Origin: an uncultured Pseudomonadales bacterium
GTDB taxonomy: Bacteria > Pseudomonadota > Gammaproteobacteria > Pseudomonadales > Azotimanducaceae
DNA length: 64,000 nucleotides
Reading direction: 5' to 3'
Assembly (NCBI GenBank): GCA_958296165.1
Contig: OY282447.1
Span: 992,001-1,056,000 of the forward strand
Of this stretch, positions 43,625 to 52,621 are shown piece after piece (the first letter of the stretch is position 1; every line of letters starts with the position of its first letter). Below the pieces are notes generated by a model. That model did not search any database and was not told the origin of the DNA. It saw only the letters and a list, made by a program, of their open reading frames with translations. The position numbers were made by a program, and so were the translations under genes.

Positions 43625-44535
43625 CGAACGAGCCCACCGCCCTTGGGCGAGACATCGCCCGTTTTCTCGCGCACTTGGAGGTAGAGCGCCGCGCTTCGCC
43701 GCACACGATCGCAGCCTATGGACGCGACCTGCGTCGGTTCGCCGAGGGCATCGGCCGCCTCGCCAGCGCCGACGTCCGCACCCACCACATTCGCCTGTTC
43801 GCGGGCCGATTGCACGCCGCCGGGCTGTCGCCGCGGTCGGTAGCTCGTCATCTGTCGAGCGTGCGCAGCCTGTTCGCATTCTTGGTTGAACGTCGCGATC
43901 TCGGCACCAATCCCGCCGTGGGAGTGCGGGCGCCGAAGCGGCCCGAGAAGTTGCCGAAGGTGCTGGATCCAGATCAAACGGCGCAGCTCTTTGCTGGCTC
44001 AACCACCCCAACGACCGCAAAAGAATCAGACCGAGAGCTGCGCGACTGCGCCATGGCCGAGCTTCTTTATGGCAGCGGCCTGCGTTTGGCGGAGCTAGTG
44101 GCGGTAGACGTCCGCGATTTGGACTTGGCCGGCGGATTCGTTACCGTCACCGGCAAAGGCAACAAGACGCGCATCGTGCCGCTCGGCAGCGCTTGCTGCA
44201 AAGCCATTGCAGCGTGGCTGGCCAGACGCCCGGGCGCCGATGCGGCCGAGCCGCTGTTCACCGGCCGCGGCACGGTGCGCATTTCGCCACGCAGCGTGCA
44301 ACTGCGCTTGAAGAAGCTCGCAGTGCGAGCTGCCGGCAACGATGGTGTTCACCCGCACATGCTGCGCCACAGCTTCGCCAGCCACCTGCTGCAATCGAGC
44401 GGCGATCTGCGCGCAGTGCAGGAAATGCTCGGCCACGCAAACCTTTCCACGACGCAGATCTACACGCACCTCGACTTCCAACAGCTCGCCAAGGTCTACG
44501 ATACGGCGCATCCGCGTGCGCGAGCCAAGCCGTGA
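43597..44535 (+). CDS. xerC: Tyrosine recombinase XerC
   Basis: Site-specific recombinase that resolves chromosome dimers at dif together with XerD, at the FtsK-bearing septum; 312 residues from the first of two duplicated ATGs (305 from the second). The SAM-like N-terminal domain starts FLAHLEVERRASPHTIAAYGRDL. The active site is complete: Arg in GSGLRLAEL, Lys in GKGNKTRIV, HxxR in HMLRHSFASHLL, and His plus the nucleophilic Tyr in LGHANLSTTQIYTHLD. The neighbourhood lptM-lysA-dapF-DUF484-xerC identifies it as XerC rather than XerD. The stop overlaps the next start as GTGA. Confidence 0.95.
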   Translation: MDEALAHMDANEPTALGRDIARFLAHLEVERRASPHTIAAYGRDLRRFAEGIGRLASADVRTHHIRLFAGRLHAAGLSPRSVARHLSSVRSLFAFLVERRDLGTNPAVGVRAPKRPEKLPKVLDPDQTAQLFAGSTTPTTAKESDRELRDCAMAELLYGSGLRLAELVAVDVRDLDLAGGFVTVTGKGNKTRIVPLGSACCKAIAAWLARRPGADAAEPLFTGRGTVRISPRSVQLRLKKLAVRAAGNDGVHPHMLRHSFASHLLQSSGDLRAVQEMLGHANLSTTQIYTHLDFQQLAKVYDTAHPRARAKP

Positions 44536-47500
44536 GAGCGCTTCCCATCGCCTTCTGCCTCTTGGCCGGGCTGGGCGCGACTGCTGAAGGGGCCGAACGG
44601 AGCGGCCTGTTCGAGGTGGCGGAACCGCCGACCGCGACGGCGCCGGAGCGGATTGCGCCTTTGCCGGCCAAGCGTAGCCGGTGGGTTCGGCTGGACATGA
44701 CGCAGCTCACCGAGTTGGCCGCCAAATTCGCCACCGAGTTGGCGGCACCGGGCGCAGCGGCACCGGAACGTCCGGCCGATGCACTCACACTGAGTTTGAA
44801 CCTGTTCGACAATGTCCGCTTTGACGCGATCGTCGAGCGTCGAGTGCCCGTGCCGTCCGGATACATGCTGCGTGGCAGGCTCGACGGAGTGCAGCGCGGG
44901 CGCTGGACGCTGGTGGTGCGTCACGGCACCGCGACGGGCACTGTGCTCACCGACCGCAGCGCGTATGTGGTGGACGTGGGCGCAGGGGGTCGTCACATCG
45001 TCACGGAGGTGGACCGTTCGCTGTTTCCGCCCGAAGACCCGAACGAGGAATGGCGGCTGCGGCTGCCGCCAGACCCGCCCGGCGAATCGCCGAACCGAAC
45101 GCAGGAACAAGCGCCGCAGCGCCCGGCCGCTCCGTTGCCGGCAGAGCTGCGGCCGCCACACAGCCAGGGCGCCGACTTGCGCTCGGCTGGCGGCAGCTGG
45201 TTGCCGATCGGCCCGGCGCCGATCCTCTACGGACAAGTCGAAAACGTGGTGCCGAACAACGAAGTGGCGGGCGCAATCCACACCGTGCTGGCGCACCCGA
45301 CCGATGCCGACATCCTCTATGCCGGCGCCGTCAACGGCGGCATCTGGCGCACCGACAATGCCACTGCCTTGCGGCCCGACTGGCGCCCGCTGACGGACGA
45401 CTTTCATTCGCTCTCCATTGGCGCGATGGCCTTCGACCCCGAAGATCCGAACACCATTCTGGCCGGCATCGGGCGCTACAGCAGCTTTGCTCAAGCCGGT
45501 GGCGACCGCGTGGGACTGCTGCTCAGCAAGGATGGCGGCGAGACGTGGACCCATCCTGACTTGCCTTTCGGCAACGAGTACAGCAAGAACATCTCCGGCG
45601 TTGCGGTGGACGGCGACCGGCTGGTGGCCTCCGCCGGGCCGGATTGCTGCACCAGCGTCTATCGCAGTTTGGATGGCGGCGCCACATGGAGCGAAGCCGC
45701 CGGCCTGCCCGCAAACGGGGCCATGGACCTGGTTGTAGACCCCACCGATCGCGACCGCTTCTACGTGACGGTGCGCGAACGAGGCGTATTCCGCAGCGAC
45801 GACGGCGCCGCTTCTTGGCAGGACGTCTCCAGCCACGACGCGGCGCTCGACACGATCTTCACGGTTCCAGTTGTCGACGAAGACGGCAGAGAAGGCCGCA
45901 ACGACAATGCGGAGATGGCCGTGGCCAGCGACGGTCGGCTGTATCTGGCGGTGCTGGTGGGGGGGCAAGCCAAATACATCGGTTTCACCGACGATCAAGG
46001 CGGCACCTGGAATGAAATGGATCTGCCCCTCACGCCGGAAATCGACGGCCGGGAACTGGGCCTCAACCCTCGATTCAAGCCGGGCGGCCAAGGCGCCATC
46101 CACTTCTCGATTCGCGCCGACCCCGCTGATCCAAACATCGTCTACGTAGGTGGCGATCGCCAGGGCTGCGTTTTTGTCGAGGGGGCCGACGGATTCGTCT
46201 GCTCGAGTTTCATCGGCGCGACGGACTTCACCGGTCGCTTGTTCCGCGGCGATGCTACGGTGGCGCCGACTGGCGAAGTGCCTTCGCCGCAATGGCAGCA
46301 TCTGACGCACAGCGCCGACATCGAGGCGATACCCGGCGGCGGCACGGCAGGCAGCAGCGCACCCCACGCCGACTCGCGGGAGATGGTCTTCGACGCCAAT
46401 GGCGACATCATCGAGGTAGACGACGGCGGCATCTACCGACGCACATCGCCGCGCGACAACAGCGGCGACTGGTTTTCCTTGAACGGCAACCTGCAAGTGA
46501 CCGAGATGCACGATGTCGCCTACGACCCTTTGGCCGAGGTGGTCATCGGCGGCAATCAAGACACCGGCACGGTGCAGCAGTCGTCTACCGCCGACGCTGT
46601 CTGGGCGACGGTCGACGTCGCCGATGGCGGCGACGTGGCGGTAGACGCCAGCAATGCGCCCGACTACTCCATACGCTATTCGAGTGCGCAATTACTACTG
46701 GGGTTCTTCCGCACATACTACGACGCCGCCAACAACATCATCGACGAGCAGCGGCCGGCGCTGGAACTGGACGGCGCATCGGTGTACGAAACGAACCCTC
46801 GGTTCGGTTTCGTGCAGCCCGTGATACTGAATGCCGTGGATCCACGCCGGGCAGTGCTGCCGGCGGCTTCGATCTACGAGACGGACGACCGCTTCGACAC
46901 GCTGACCGAGAGCTATGCCTTCGATCGCAGCGTCTCCGAGCGCGCCTCCGCGGCAGCCTACGGCTGTTCCGCCAACCCAGATCTTCTCTACATCGGCCAC
47001 AGCGGCCCGGATGGCACCGCTGTATCGGTGCGAACCAGCTTAGGCGACGACGAAACGGCGACTCCGGACGACTTCAGGATGACGCCCTTTCCCGGCGGTT
47101 TTGCGCGCGACATCCTCATCAACCCGGACGACTGCGCAACGGCCTACGTGGCGGACGACAGCGAGGTGTACGCATCCCATGACACCGGAGCGACTTGGCG
47201 CCGCATCACCGGCAACCTGGCGGACGTACCCGTCTTTTGGCGGGATCTGAGCAGCCTCGAATTCGTGCCGAGCGGGGGGCCGCTTGGGGCAGCAGCGGTG
47301 CTGGTGGCCGGTCGCGGCGGCGTACATGCCATGTACACGGCAGAAGAGAGCGTGTGGCTGGCCGTCAACGAAGGCCTGCCCAATGCCCCCGCCGCCGATT
47401 TGGACTACGACGCAACAGACGACGTGCTCGTCGTCTCGACGCTCGGCCGCGGCGCATGGCGCTTGCAGCGTGGACCGGCGGTCGTCCGCCCGATCGAGGA

Positions 47501-49229
47501 CGTGGCGCTGGAAGTCAGCGATGGCGAAATCACTGTAGACCTTGCCGGCGTGTTTGAAGAGCGGGCCGGCGGCGGATTGACGTACAGCGTGGAATCCGCC
47601 GACGAGACCATCGCCACCGCCAGCGTCTCCGACGACGTGATAACCGTTGCGCCGCTCGCCGCCGGCGTGGTCTTCATCACCGTGACCGCTCGCGACGCCG
47701 GCGGCGGTTCCGGGGCCACCACGTTCACCATTACGGTCGGCGCGGTGTTGAACATCGCCGCTGCCGCTGCCGCTGCCGAGGGCGAGACAGCGGTTCTAAC
47801 GGTCACGCTCAGCCATGCTCTTAACGAGTCCAACGAGTCCAACGACTCCATCGAGTTGGGCTACACCTTGGGCGCGGACGACGATCGCAACACGAGCGAT
47901 GCGGACGATCAGGACTATGCGGACGCTCGCGGCACGGTGACCATTGAAGCCGGCGCCACGGCCGGCACCATTGAGATCGCCATCAACGACGACGACATCG
48001 TCGAGCCGTTGCGCGAGGCGTTCGCCGTTCGTCTGACCGCGCCGGAGCGCAACCCCGACTTCGGTTTGGGCCTGGAGACCACGGCGACGGTGACGATTGA
48101 CGAAGGCGTTTGCGACCGTAGCGAACAACTGCGCGACGCAGTGGTGGAAAGGCTCGGCGTCGCGACGTGCGCGGCGGTGGACGACCTGACCGACATCGTC
48201 TGGCTGGACTTGAGCGGGCGCGGCATCGAGCGCCTCAAGCAGTTCGACTTCCTCTATATGACCGCCCTGCTGGACCTCGATCTTTCCCGCAACGCGCTGA
48301 CTGAACTGTCCAACGACGCGTTCGCCGGCCCCCATCGGCTGCAAACGCTGTCGCTGCGCTCGAACCGCTTAGCGTCGCTGCCGGACTACGTATTCGAGTC
48401 CTTGAGCGATTTGCACCAAGTTCACTTGAGCGGCAATCGCCTGACGGCGCTGCCTAGCGCGTTATTCCGGAACAATCCCCAGCTTGCCGACCTGCGCTTG
48501 GACGGCAACGCACTTGCCGCCTTGCCGGCCGGCATCTTCAGGGGCCTGAACATGCTGCAAGTGCTACAGCTGCAGAACAACCCAGGTGCGCCGTTCGCCC
48601 TTGCCGTCGACCTCGTGCGTACGGACGCAGATTCGTGGCAGCCGAGCTCGCCGGCGAGGATTGTGGCTCGCATCGCCCAAGGCGCGCCGTTCGAGATGGA
48701 CGTCGACTTGACCGCGGCCGACGGCAGCTTGGGCACGGATACGGTGCGCCTTGCCGCGGGCAAAACCGCAAGCAACTCCGCCACAGTCACGCGAATCGGC
48801 GACCTAGCGGCCGAAGTACGTGTCGGCGTGCCGCCGTTGCCGAGCAGGAACTACTCCGGCTTCACGATCGTGGCCGGCGATCCGCTGCTGCTCTTCAAGG
48901 CAAGGCCAAGGGTGTTGGCAGCGCCCCGGCCGCAAGAGCTGGTAGCGGAAGGCGACGCCATCGCCATCGATCTCGCCACCGTGTTCGGCGACTTCGACAG
49001 CGAGCAATTGAACTACGCGGCGACATCGAGCGACGAATCGTTGGCCACCGTGAGCATCGACGGCACGACGCTGACGATCACGCCGACCGCCGAAGGAACG
49101 TTGTCGGTGACCGTCACCGCCACGGACAGCGATGGCTTGAGCGCCACACTGGTGATCGAGGTGGTGGTGGATGCGTTCGCGGCTAGGCTGTTGCGCAGCT
49201 GGCGGCTGATCTTGATCGAGCAAGATTGA
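44532..49229 (+). CDS. Large exported beta-propeller / Calx-beta / LRR protein
   Basis: A 1565-residue protein from GTG 44532, which overlaps xerC (GTGA) and gives a signal peptide ending ATAEG. Residues about 215-980 hold BNR/sortilin-like propeller repeats (SKDGGETW, YRSLDGGATW, FRSDDGAASW, FTDDQGGTW, YASHDTGATW). Then come an Ig/cadherin-like domain (about 990-1070), a Calx-beta domain (about 1072-1193, ending ETTATVTI), an LRR block with a capping CDRSEQLRDAVV motif (about 1194-1350) and a second Ig-like domain (about 1475-1553) similar to the first. No catalytic residues are evident in the propeller. The likely role is extracellular adhesion or ligand binding. There is no recognisable autotransporter or sorting domain at the C terminus. 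Confidence 0.85.
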   Translation: MRALPIAFCLLAGLGATAEGAERSGLFEVAEPPTATAPERIAPLPAKRSRWVRLDMTQLTELAAKFATELAAPGAAAPERPADALTLSLNLFDNVRFDAIVERRVPVPSGYMLRGRLDGVQRGRWTLVVRHGTATGTVLTDRSAYVVDVGAGGRHIVTEVDRSLFPPEDPNEEWRLRLPPDPPGESPNRTQEQAPQRPAAPLPAELRPPHSQGADLRSAGGSWLPIGPAPILYGQVENVVPNNEVAGAIHTVLAHPTDADILYAGAVNGGIWRTDNATALRPDWRPLTDDFHSLSIGAMAFDPEDPNTILAGIGRYSSFAQAGGDRVGLLLSKDGGETWTHPDLPFGNEYSKNISGVAVDGDRLVASAGPDCCTSVYRSLDGGATWSEAAGLPANGAMDLVVDPTDRDRFYVTVRERGVFRSDDGAASWQDVSSHDAALDTIFTVPVVDEDGREGRNDNAEMAVASDGRLYLAVLVGGQAKYIGFTDDQGGTWNEMDLPLTPEIDGRELGLNPRFKPGGQGAIHFSIRADPADPNIVYVGGDRQGCVFVEGADGFVCSSFIGATDFTGRLFRGDATVAPTGEVPSPQWQHLTHSADIEAIPGGGTAGSSAPHADSREMVFDANGDIIEVDDGGIYRRTSPRDNSGDWFSLNGNLQVTEMHDVAYDPLAEVVIGGNQDTGTVQQSSTADAVWATVDVADGGDVAVDASNAPDYSIRYSSAQLLLGFFRTYYDAANNIIDEQRPALELDGASVYETNPRFGFVQPVILNAVDPRRAVLPAASIYETDDRFDTLTESYAFDRSVSERASAAAYGCSANPDLLYIGHSGPDGTAVSVRTSLGDDETATPDDFRMTPFPGGFARDILINPDDCATAYVADDSEVYASHDTGATWRRITGNLADVPVFWRDLSSLEFVPSGGPLGAAAVLVAGRGGVHAMYTAEESVWLAVNEGLPNAPAADLDYDATDDVLVVSTLGRGAWRLQRGPAVVRPIEDVALEVSDGEITVDLAGVFEERAGGGLTYSVESADETIATASVSDDVITVAPLAAGVVFITVTARDAGGGSGATTFTITVGAVLNIAAAAAAAEGETAVLTVTLSHALNESNESNDSIELGYTLGADDDRNTSDADDQDYADARGTVTIEAGATAGTIEIAINDDDIVEPLREAFAVRLTAPERNPDFGLGLETTATVTIDEGVCDRSEQLRDAVVERLGVATCAAVDDLTDIVWLDLSGRGIERLKQFDFLYMTALLDLDLSRNALTELSNDAFAGPHRLQTLSLRSNRLASLPDYVFESLSDLHQVHLSGNRLTALPSALFRNNPQLADLRLDGNALAALPAGIFRGLNMLQVLQLQNNPGAPFALAVDLVRTDADSWQPSSPARIVARIAQGAPFEMDVDLTAADGSLGTDTVRLAAGKTASNSATVTRIGDLAAEVRVGVPPLPSRNYSGFTIVAGDPLLLFKARPRVLAAPRPQELVAEGDAIAIDLATVFGDFDSEQLNYAATSSDESLATVSIDGTTLTITPTAEGTLSVTVTATDSDGLSATLVIEVVVDAFAARLLRSWRLILIEQD
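47823..47849. repeat. Three 9-bp tandem repeats in the large exported protein gene
   Basis: AACGAGTCC occurs twice followed by AACGACTCC, encoding Asn-Glu-Ser repeats in a loop of the Calx-beta domain. It stays in frame. Confidence 0.95.
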
Positions 49230-49277
49230 TCGCACGGCTAGGCTCTATCCAGGCACTCTATCCGCCCTCTCCCCTTG

Positions 49278-49308
49278 CTGGTTGAAGCGAGTTACTGGTT
49301 GAAGCGAG
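49278..49308. repeat. 17-bp duplication at the 3' end of an enoyl-CoA hydratase gene
   Basis: CTGGTTGAAGCGAG appears twice, separated by TTA, which is the stop codon of the minus-strand enoyl-CoA hydratase. The extra copy lies beyond the stop. It resembles the boundary duplications at xerC and downstream of the Trm112-like gene. Confidence 0.9.
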
Positions 49309-50080
49309 CCTCGCGCTTCGCCAAGAACGCCTCGACCGCCTCGGCATGATCGGGCAACCGACGGGCGATCTGATCGCGCAGACCTTCGCGTTCCATCACC
49401 GCTTCGAGGTCCGCATCCAGCGGGTTCTTGCGCAGCAGTTCCTTGATCATCATGACCGCCGGAGTGGGATTGTTGGCAATCTCCTCCGCCTTTGCGAGCG
49501 CAGTGGGCAGCAGCTCGTCCGGTTCTGTTACCGCGCTCACCAAGCCGATGCGAAGCGCCTCGTCCGCGCCCACCATGCGCCCGGTGAGGCACATCTCCGT
49601 GGCGTTGCCGAGCCCCACGAGCTGCGCGAGCAGGCGCGTGGAGCCTAGCTCCGGCATGAGCCCCATCTTGATGAAACGGATGCTCAGGTTGGCGGCAGTG
49701 GAAGCGATGCGCACGTCGCAGGGCAGGATCATGGTGAGGCCAACGCCCACGGCATAGCCGTTCACCGCTGCGATGGTCGGCTTGGACTGGCGCATGAAGG
49801 TGGTCATGTTGTGGCCGCCGCGGCTCAAATGCTCGCCTTGGCCTTGCCGATTGGTTTCCACGCGTTCGGCGAAGTTGCCGATGTCCGCGCCGGCGCAGAA
49901 CGCTCGGCCAACGCCTGTGAGGACGATGGCGCCGATGCCGTCGTCTTGGTTCCAGGCGCCCATTTGATCGACGATCTCGCCAGACATGGTGTCTGTCCAG
50001 GCGTTCAGCTTGTGCGGTCGGTTGAGGCGGATGACGCCGACGCGGCCTTGGGTTCCAGTGACGATCTCTTCGTAGGCCAT
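49292..50080 (-). CDS. Enoyl-CoA hydratase/isomerase (crotonase) family
   Basis: A 262-residue crotonase with VGVIRLNRPHKLNAWTDTM, VLTGVGRAFCAGADIGNFAE, KPTIAAVNGYAVGVGLTMILPCDVRIA and FIKMGLMPELGSTRLLAQLVG (acidic residue in the catalytic stretch). It follows the CaiB/BaiF gene by 31 bases and ends near the large exported protein gene. Likely part of an acyl-CoA degradation pathway with its two upstream neighbours. It is only distantly similar to the other crotonase in the window. Confidence 0.9.
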   Translation of the reverse strand: MAYEEIVTGTQGRVGVIRLNRPHKLNAWTDTMSGEIVDQMGAWNQDDGIGAIVLTGVGRAFCAGADIGNFAERVETNRQGQGEHLSRGGHNMTTFMRQSKPTIAAVNGYAVGVGLTMILPCDVRIASTAANLSIRFIKMGLMPELGSTRLLAQLVGLGNATEMCLTGRMVGADEALRIGLVSAVTEPDELLPTALAKAEEIANNPTPAVMMIKELLRKNPLDADLEAVMEREGLRDQIARRLPDHAEAVEAFLAKREARFNQ

Positions 50081-50111
50081 GTTGCCTCCGTGGTGTTAGT
50101 TGATGGTTCCG

Positions 50112-51302
50112 TTAGATGGTGTTGCTTGCGCGCAATGCTGCGATGGCGTCGGCGCCGACGCCCGCTTCGCCCAGCACTTGGTCGGTGTGGGCGCCGAGCG
50201 TCGGCGCAGTCGCGCCGGGCTGCAACGGCGTAGCGCTCATGCGGATCGGCGTGCCGACCACGCGCTGCGTGGCGCCATCGCCGTCTTCGACTTGCGCGAA
50301 GTAGCCGTTCAGCCAGGCGCCGGAGTCGTCCGCCACTTGCCGATAGTCGCGCACCGGCGCGTAGCGCACATCGACGTCGTCGAGCGCCCGGCACCATTCG
50401 GCAGTGGTTCTGGTCTTGAACGCCGCACCGAGTTGGCGGCGAAACCACGCCAGCGTCTCTGCGTCCATGGCGATGCCGAGCAGGCGTTCGTCCAAGGCCA
50501 GATCGGCGCGATCGAGGGCAACGAAGAAAGCGTCGCGCGCTTGCGGCGGCACGCCGATGATGCCGATCCAGCCGTCCGCTGTCTCGAAGATGCCGTAAGC
50601 CGCTTTGATGAGGGGATGGCCTTGATTGGCCCGCCCCGGCACCCGATCGGTGAGCAGGAAGTGCGTGTATTCCGTGGCCTGCGCCCAGATCTGGCCGCCC
50701 AGCAAAGACACGTCGATGCTCTGGCCGCGGCCGGTGCGGTTGCGGACGTGCAGCGCGGCGAGGATGCCAGCCACCATGTTCAGCGAACCGATGTGGTCGG
50801 CGATGAAGGCGCCCACCGGCGTCGGCGGATCGCCATCGCTGCCGGTGGTGCTGATAAGGCCGCCAGCGGATTGGCCGGCCAAATCCGCCCCTTCTCGCTC
50901 CGCATCCGGCCCTAACGGGCCAAACGTGCTGCCTTGAGCGCAGACGATGCGCGGATTGACGGCCGCGAGGTCCGCGTAGCCCAGGCCCCAGGATTCCAGC
51001 GTTCCCGGCTTGAAGTTGCTGATCACCACGTCCGCGTCCTTGGCGAGCAGCTTGAAAATCTCAGCGCCGCGTTCGTGCCGCAAGTCCAGGCAGGCGCTGC
51101 GCTTGCCGCGGTTGCAGGCGGTATAGACGGCGCTGCGCGGATCGTCCGGTGCGACGTGGATGTGGCGGCTGTGATCGCCTATGCCGGGCAGTTCGATCTT
51201 GACCACGTCGGCGCCCATGTCGGCCAAGAGCGCGGCCGCCTGCGGGCCTTGGATGAGCAGGCCAGCTTCCAGAACCCGGATGCCGTGGAGGGCGCCAGCC
51301 AT
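50112..51302 (-). CDS. CaiB/BaiF family (class III) CoA-transferase
   Basis: A 396-residue class III CoA-transferase that moves CoA between carboxylic acids. ATG 51302 is used; the frame extends upstream only through the previous gene. Landmarks are LEAGLLIQGPQAAALLADMGADVVKIE, YTACNRGKRSACLDLRHERG, VVISNFKPGTLESWGLGYADLAAVNPRIV and TPVGAFIADHIGSLNMVAGILAAL. The nucleophilic Asp expected near residue 170 is in the IADHIG stretch. It starts two bases after the amidohydrolase stop, indicating one transcript. Confidence 0.93.
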   Translation of the reverse strand: MAGALHGIRVLEAGLLIQGPQAAALLADMGADVVKIELPGIGDHSRHIHVAPDDPRSAVYTACNRGKRSACLDLRHERGAEIFKLLAKDADVVISNFKPGTLESWGLGYADLAAVNPRIVCAQGSTFGPLGPDAEREGADLAGQSAGGLISTTGSDGDPPTPVGAFIADHIGSLNMVAGILAALHVRNRTGRGQSIDVSLLGGQIWAQATEYTHFLLTDRVPGRANQGHPLIKAAYGIFETADGWIGIIGVPPQARDAFFVALDRADLALDERLLGIAMDAETLAWFRRQLGAAFKTRTTAEWCRALDDVDVRYAPVRDYRQVADDSGAWLNGYFAQVEDGDGATQRVVGTPIRMSATPLQPGATAPTLGAHTDQVLGEAGVGADAIAALRASNTI

Positions 51303-51304
51303 CG

Positions 51305-52309
51305 CTAGAGCCGGTACACGCGCGCCGCGGTGCCGTAGAACATGGCGTGCTTTTCGTCCTCGCTGAAGTCGGCGACGATCTTCTTCAAACCGTTCCACAG
51401 CACATGATAGGAGATGGAGAGCTTGTCCACGGGGAAGTTGCTCTCGAACATGCAGCGGTGCGGGCCGAAGCAATCGATGGCGTGCAGGTAGTAGCGCTTC
51501 TGTGCCGCTGCGAACTCGTCCGAGGTAGCGGGCGTGTCGCGCTTGTCCCAACCAAAGCCGTTGTCCGGCATGGCCAAGCCGCCGAGCTTGGCGACCACGT
51601 TGGGGCACTTGGCGATGGCGGCGATGTCTTCCTTCCACTGCGCGAATATCTCCTCCTGCTTGCCGGCGTAGGCGCCGACGCCGAGCGGCGTGCCGAAGTG
51701 ATCGAGGATCATGGTCGTCTCCGGCACCGCTTGCGCGAGCGCCAAGTAGTCGCGGTTCTGATGGAAGAAGTGCCATGTGTCGTAGGTATAGCCGAGCTTG
51801 CCCAACGTGCGAACGCCGGTGCGGAAATCTTCCTCGCCGTAAGGACACGGCCAGCCGCGGCCAGCGTTGGTGAGAGTGCCGGTGGTGTCCGAAGGGCCGG
51901 CGTGGCGAATGCCGCGAAACAACCCGTTGCCGGCTTCCTCGTGCGCAGCGAGCACTTCCTGCACGCCTTCTGCCAAGCGCATGTTGGCGTGGCTGACGAT
52001 GGCGGCGATGGTTGCCGCGCCGGCGCGCTTGGCACTCTCGGCCGCCACGCGCGCCACGAACTCCGTCTCGCCCACCGGCCGCAGGTGCTCGGGGCCGTCG
52101 GCACGGTAGCCGGAGCGGCAGTCGATGAAGACGGTCTTCTCGATGTTGTGGCCGGATTCGGTATCGGCCCAGAGATCGTCGAGCACGTAGGTGCCCCACG
52201 TCGACGCCGATTCCCATAGGTGATGGTGCGGATCCACGATCGGACGCTCGGCATCGACGATCTGCTCCTGTACGGCGGCGTACCACTCCGGCGTGCGCGG
52301 CGTTGGCAT
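51305..52309 (-). CDS. Amidohydrolase-2 family metal-dependent hydrolase
   Basis: A 334-residue TIM-barrel hydrolase from ATG 52309. The metal-binding pair is in IVDPHHHLW near residue 25; other marks are MILDHFGTPLG, VVAKLGGLAM and HRCMFESNFPVDK, with the C-terminal Asp/Asn region typical of the 2-pyrone-4,6-dicarboxylate lactonase/ACMSD-related group. Relatives hydrolyse lactones or decarboxylate aromatic acids. First gene of an operon with a CoA-transferase and an enoyl-CoA hydratase, so a catabolic route that passes to CoA esters is likely. Confidence 0.9.
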   Translation of the reverse strand: MPTPRTPEWYAAVQEQIVDAERPIVDPHHHLWESASTWGTYVLDDLWADTESGHNIEKTVFIDCRSGYRADGPEHLRPVGETEFVARVAAESAKRAGAATIAAIVSHANMRLAEGVQEVLAAHEEAGNGLFRGIRHAGPSDTTGTLTNAGRGWPCPYGEEDFRTGVRTLGKLGYTYDTWHFFHQNRDYLALAQAVPETTMILDHFGTPLGVGAYAGKQEEIFAQWKEDIAAIAKCPNVVAKLGGLAMPDNGFGWDKRDTPATSDEFAAAQKRYYLHAIDCFGPHRCMFESNFPVDKLSISYHVLWNGLKKIVADFSEDEKHAMFYGTAARVYRL

Positions 52310-52332
52310 GTTCAGCCCTCCCTTCCCTTTTA

Positions 52333-52368
52333 CAATTGCCACAACAATTGCCACAACAATTGCGACAA
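52333..52368. repeat. Three 12-bp tandem repeats upstream of the amidohydrolase operon
   Basis: CAATTGCCACAA twice, then CAATTGCGACAA. Each unit contains the palindrome CAATTG. The array lies 24 bases upstream of the amidohydrolase start, where a regulator could bind, but its lowest-GC composition and position may also be a simple slippage product. Confidence 0.95.
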
Positions 52369-52408
52369 CATTCGCAGCGTAGCGACGTCTGGCGACGTTG
52401 CGGCGTTT

Positions 52409-52621
52409 ATGCCATTGTCGCGCATCTGCGCCGAAGCGCAAACGCGCCTAGGCACCGAAGAGGCATTTTCCATCCTTGATGAATTGGAGCAGGAGCGGAA
52501 CATGGGCGCCTCGTTCAACCTTCACGGTGCCATCCGCCCCATCATGACCTTCGACGGCTACACGGACTTTCAGGGGCTGTGCTTCGACGCCGAGACCCTA
52601 GGCGCTAGGTTCCGTGTCTGA
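52409..52621 (+). CDS. Short unrecognised ORF or gene remnant before the DASS transporter
   Basis: A 70-residue frame from ATG 52409 whose last bases overlap the transporter start by eight. The translation includes ILDELEQERNMGASFNLHGA and MTFDGYTDFQGLCFDAETLG, which look protein-like, but I recognise no family. It may be a real small gene or the tail of a truncated one. Confidence 0.35.
   Translation: MPLSRICAEAQTRLGTEEAFSILDELEQERNMGASFNLHGAIRPIMTFDGYTDFQGLCFDAETLGARFRV

Noticed and set aside
52333-52368. CRISPR-like array
   Set aside because: Three 12-bp units without spacers; a simple tandem repeat.
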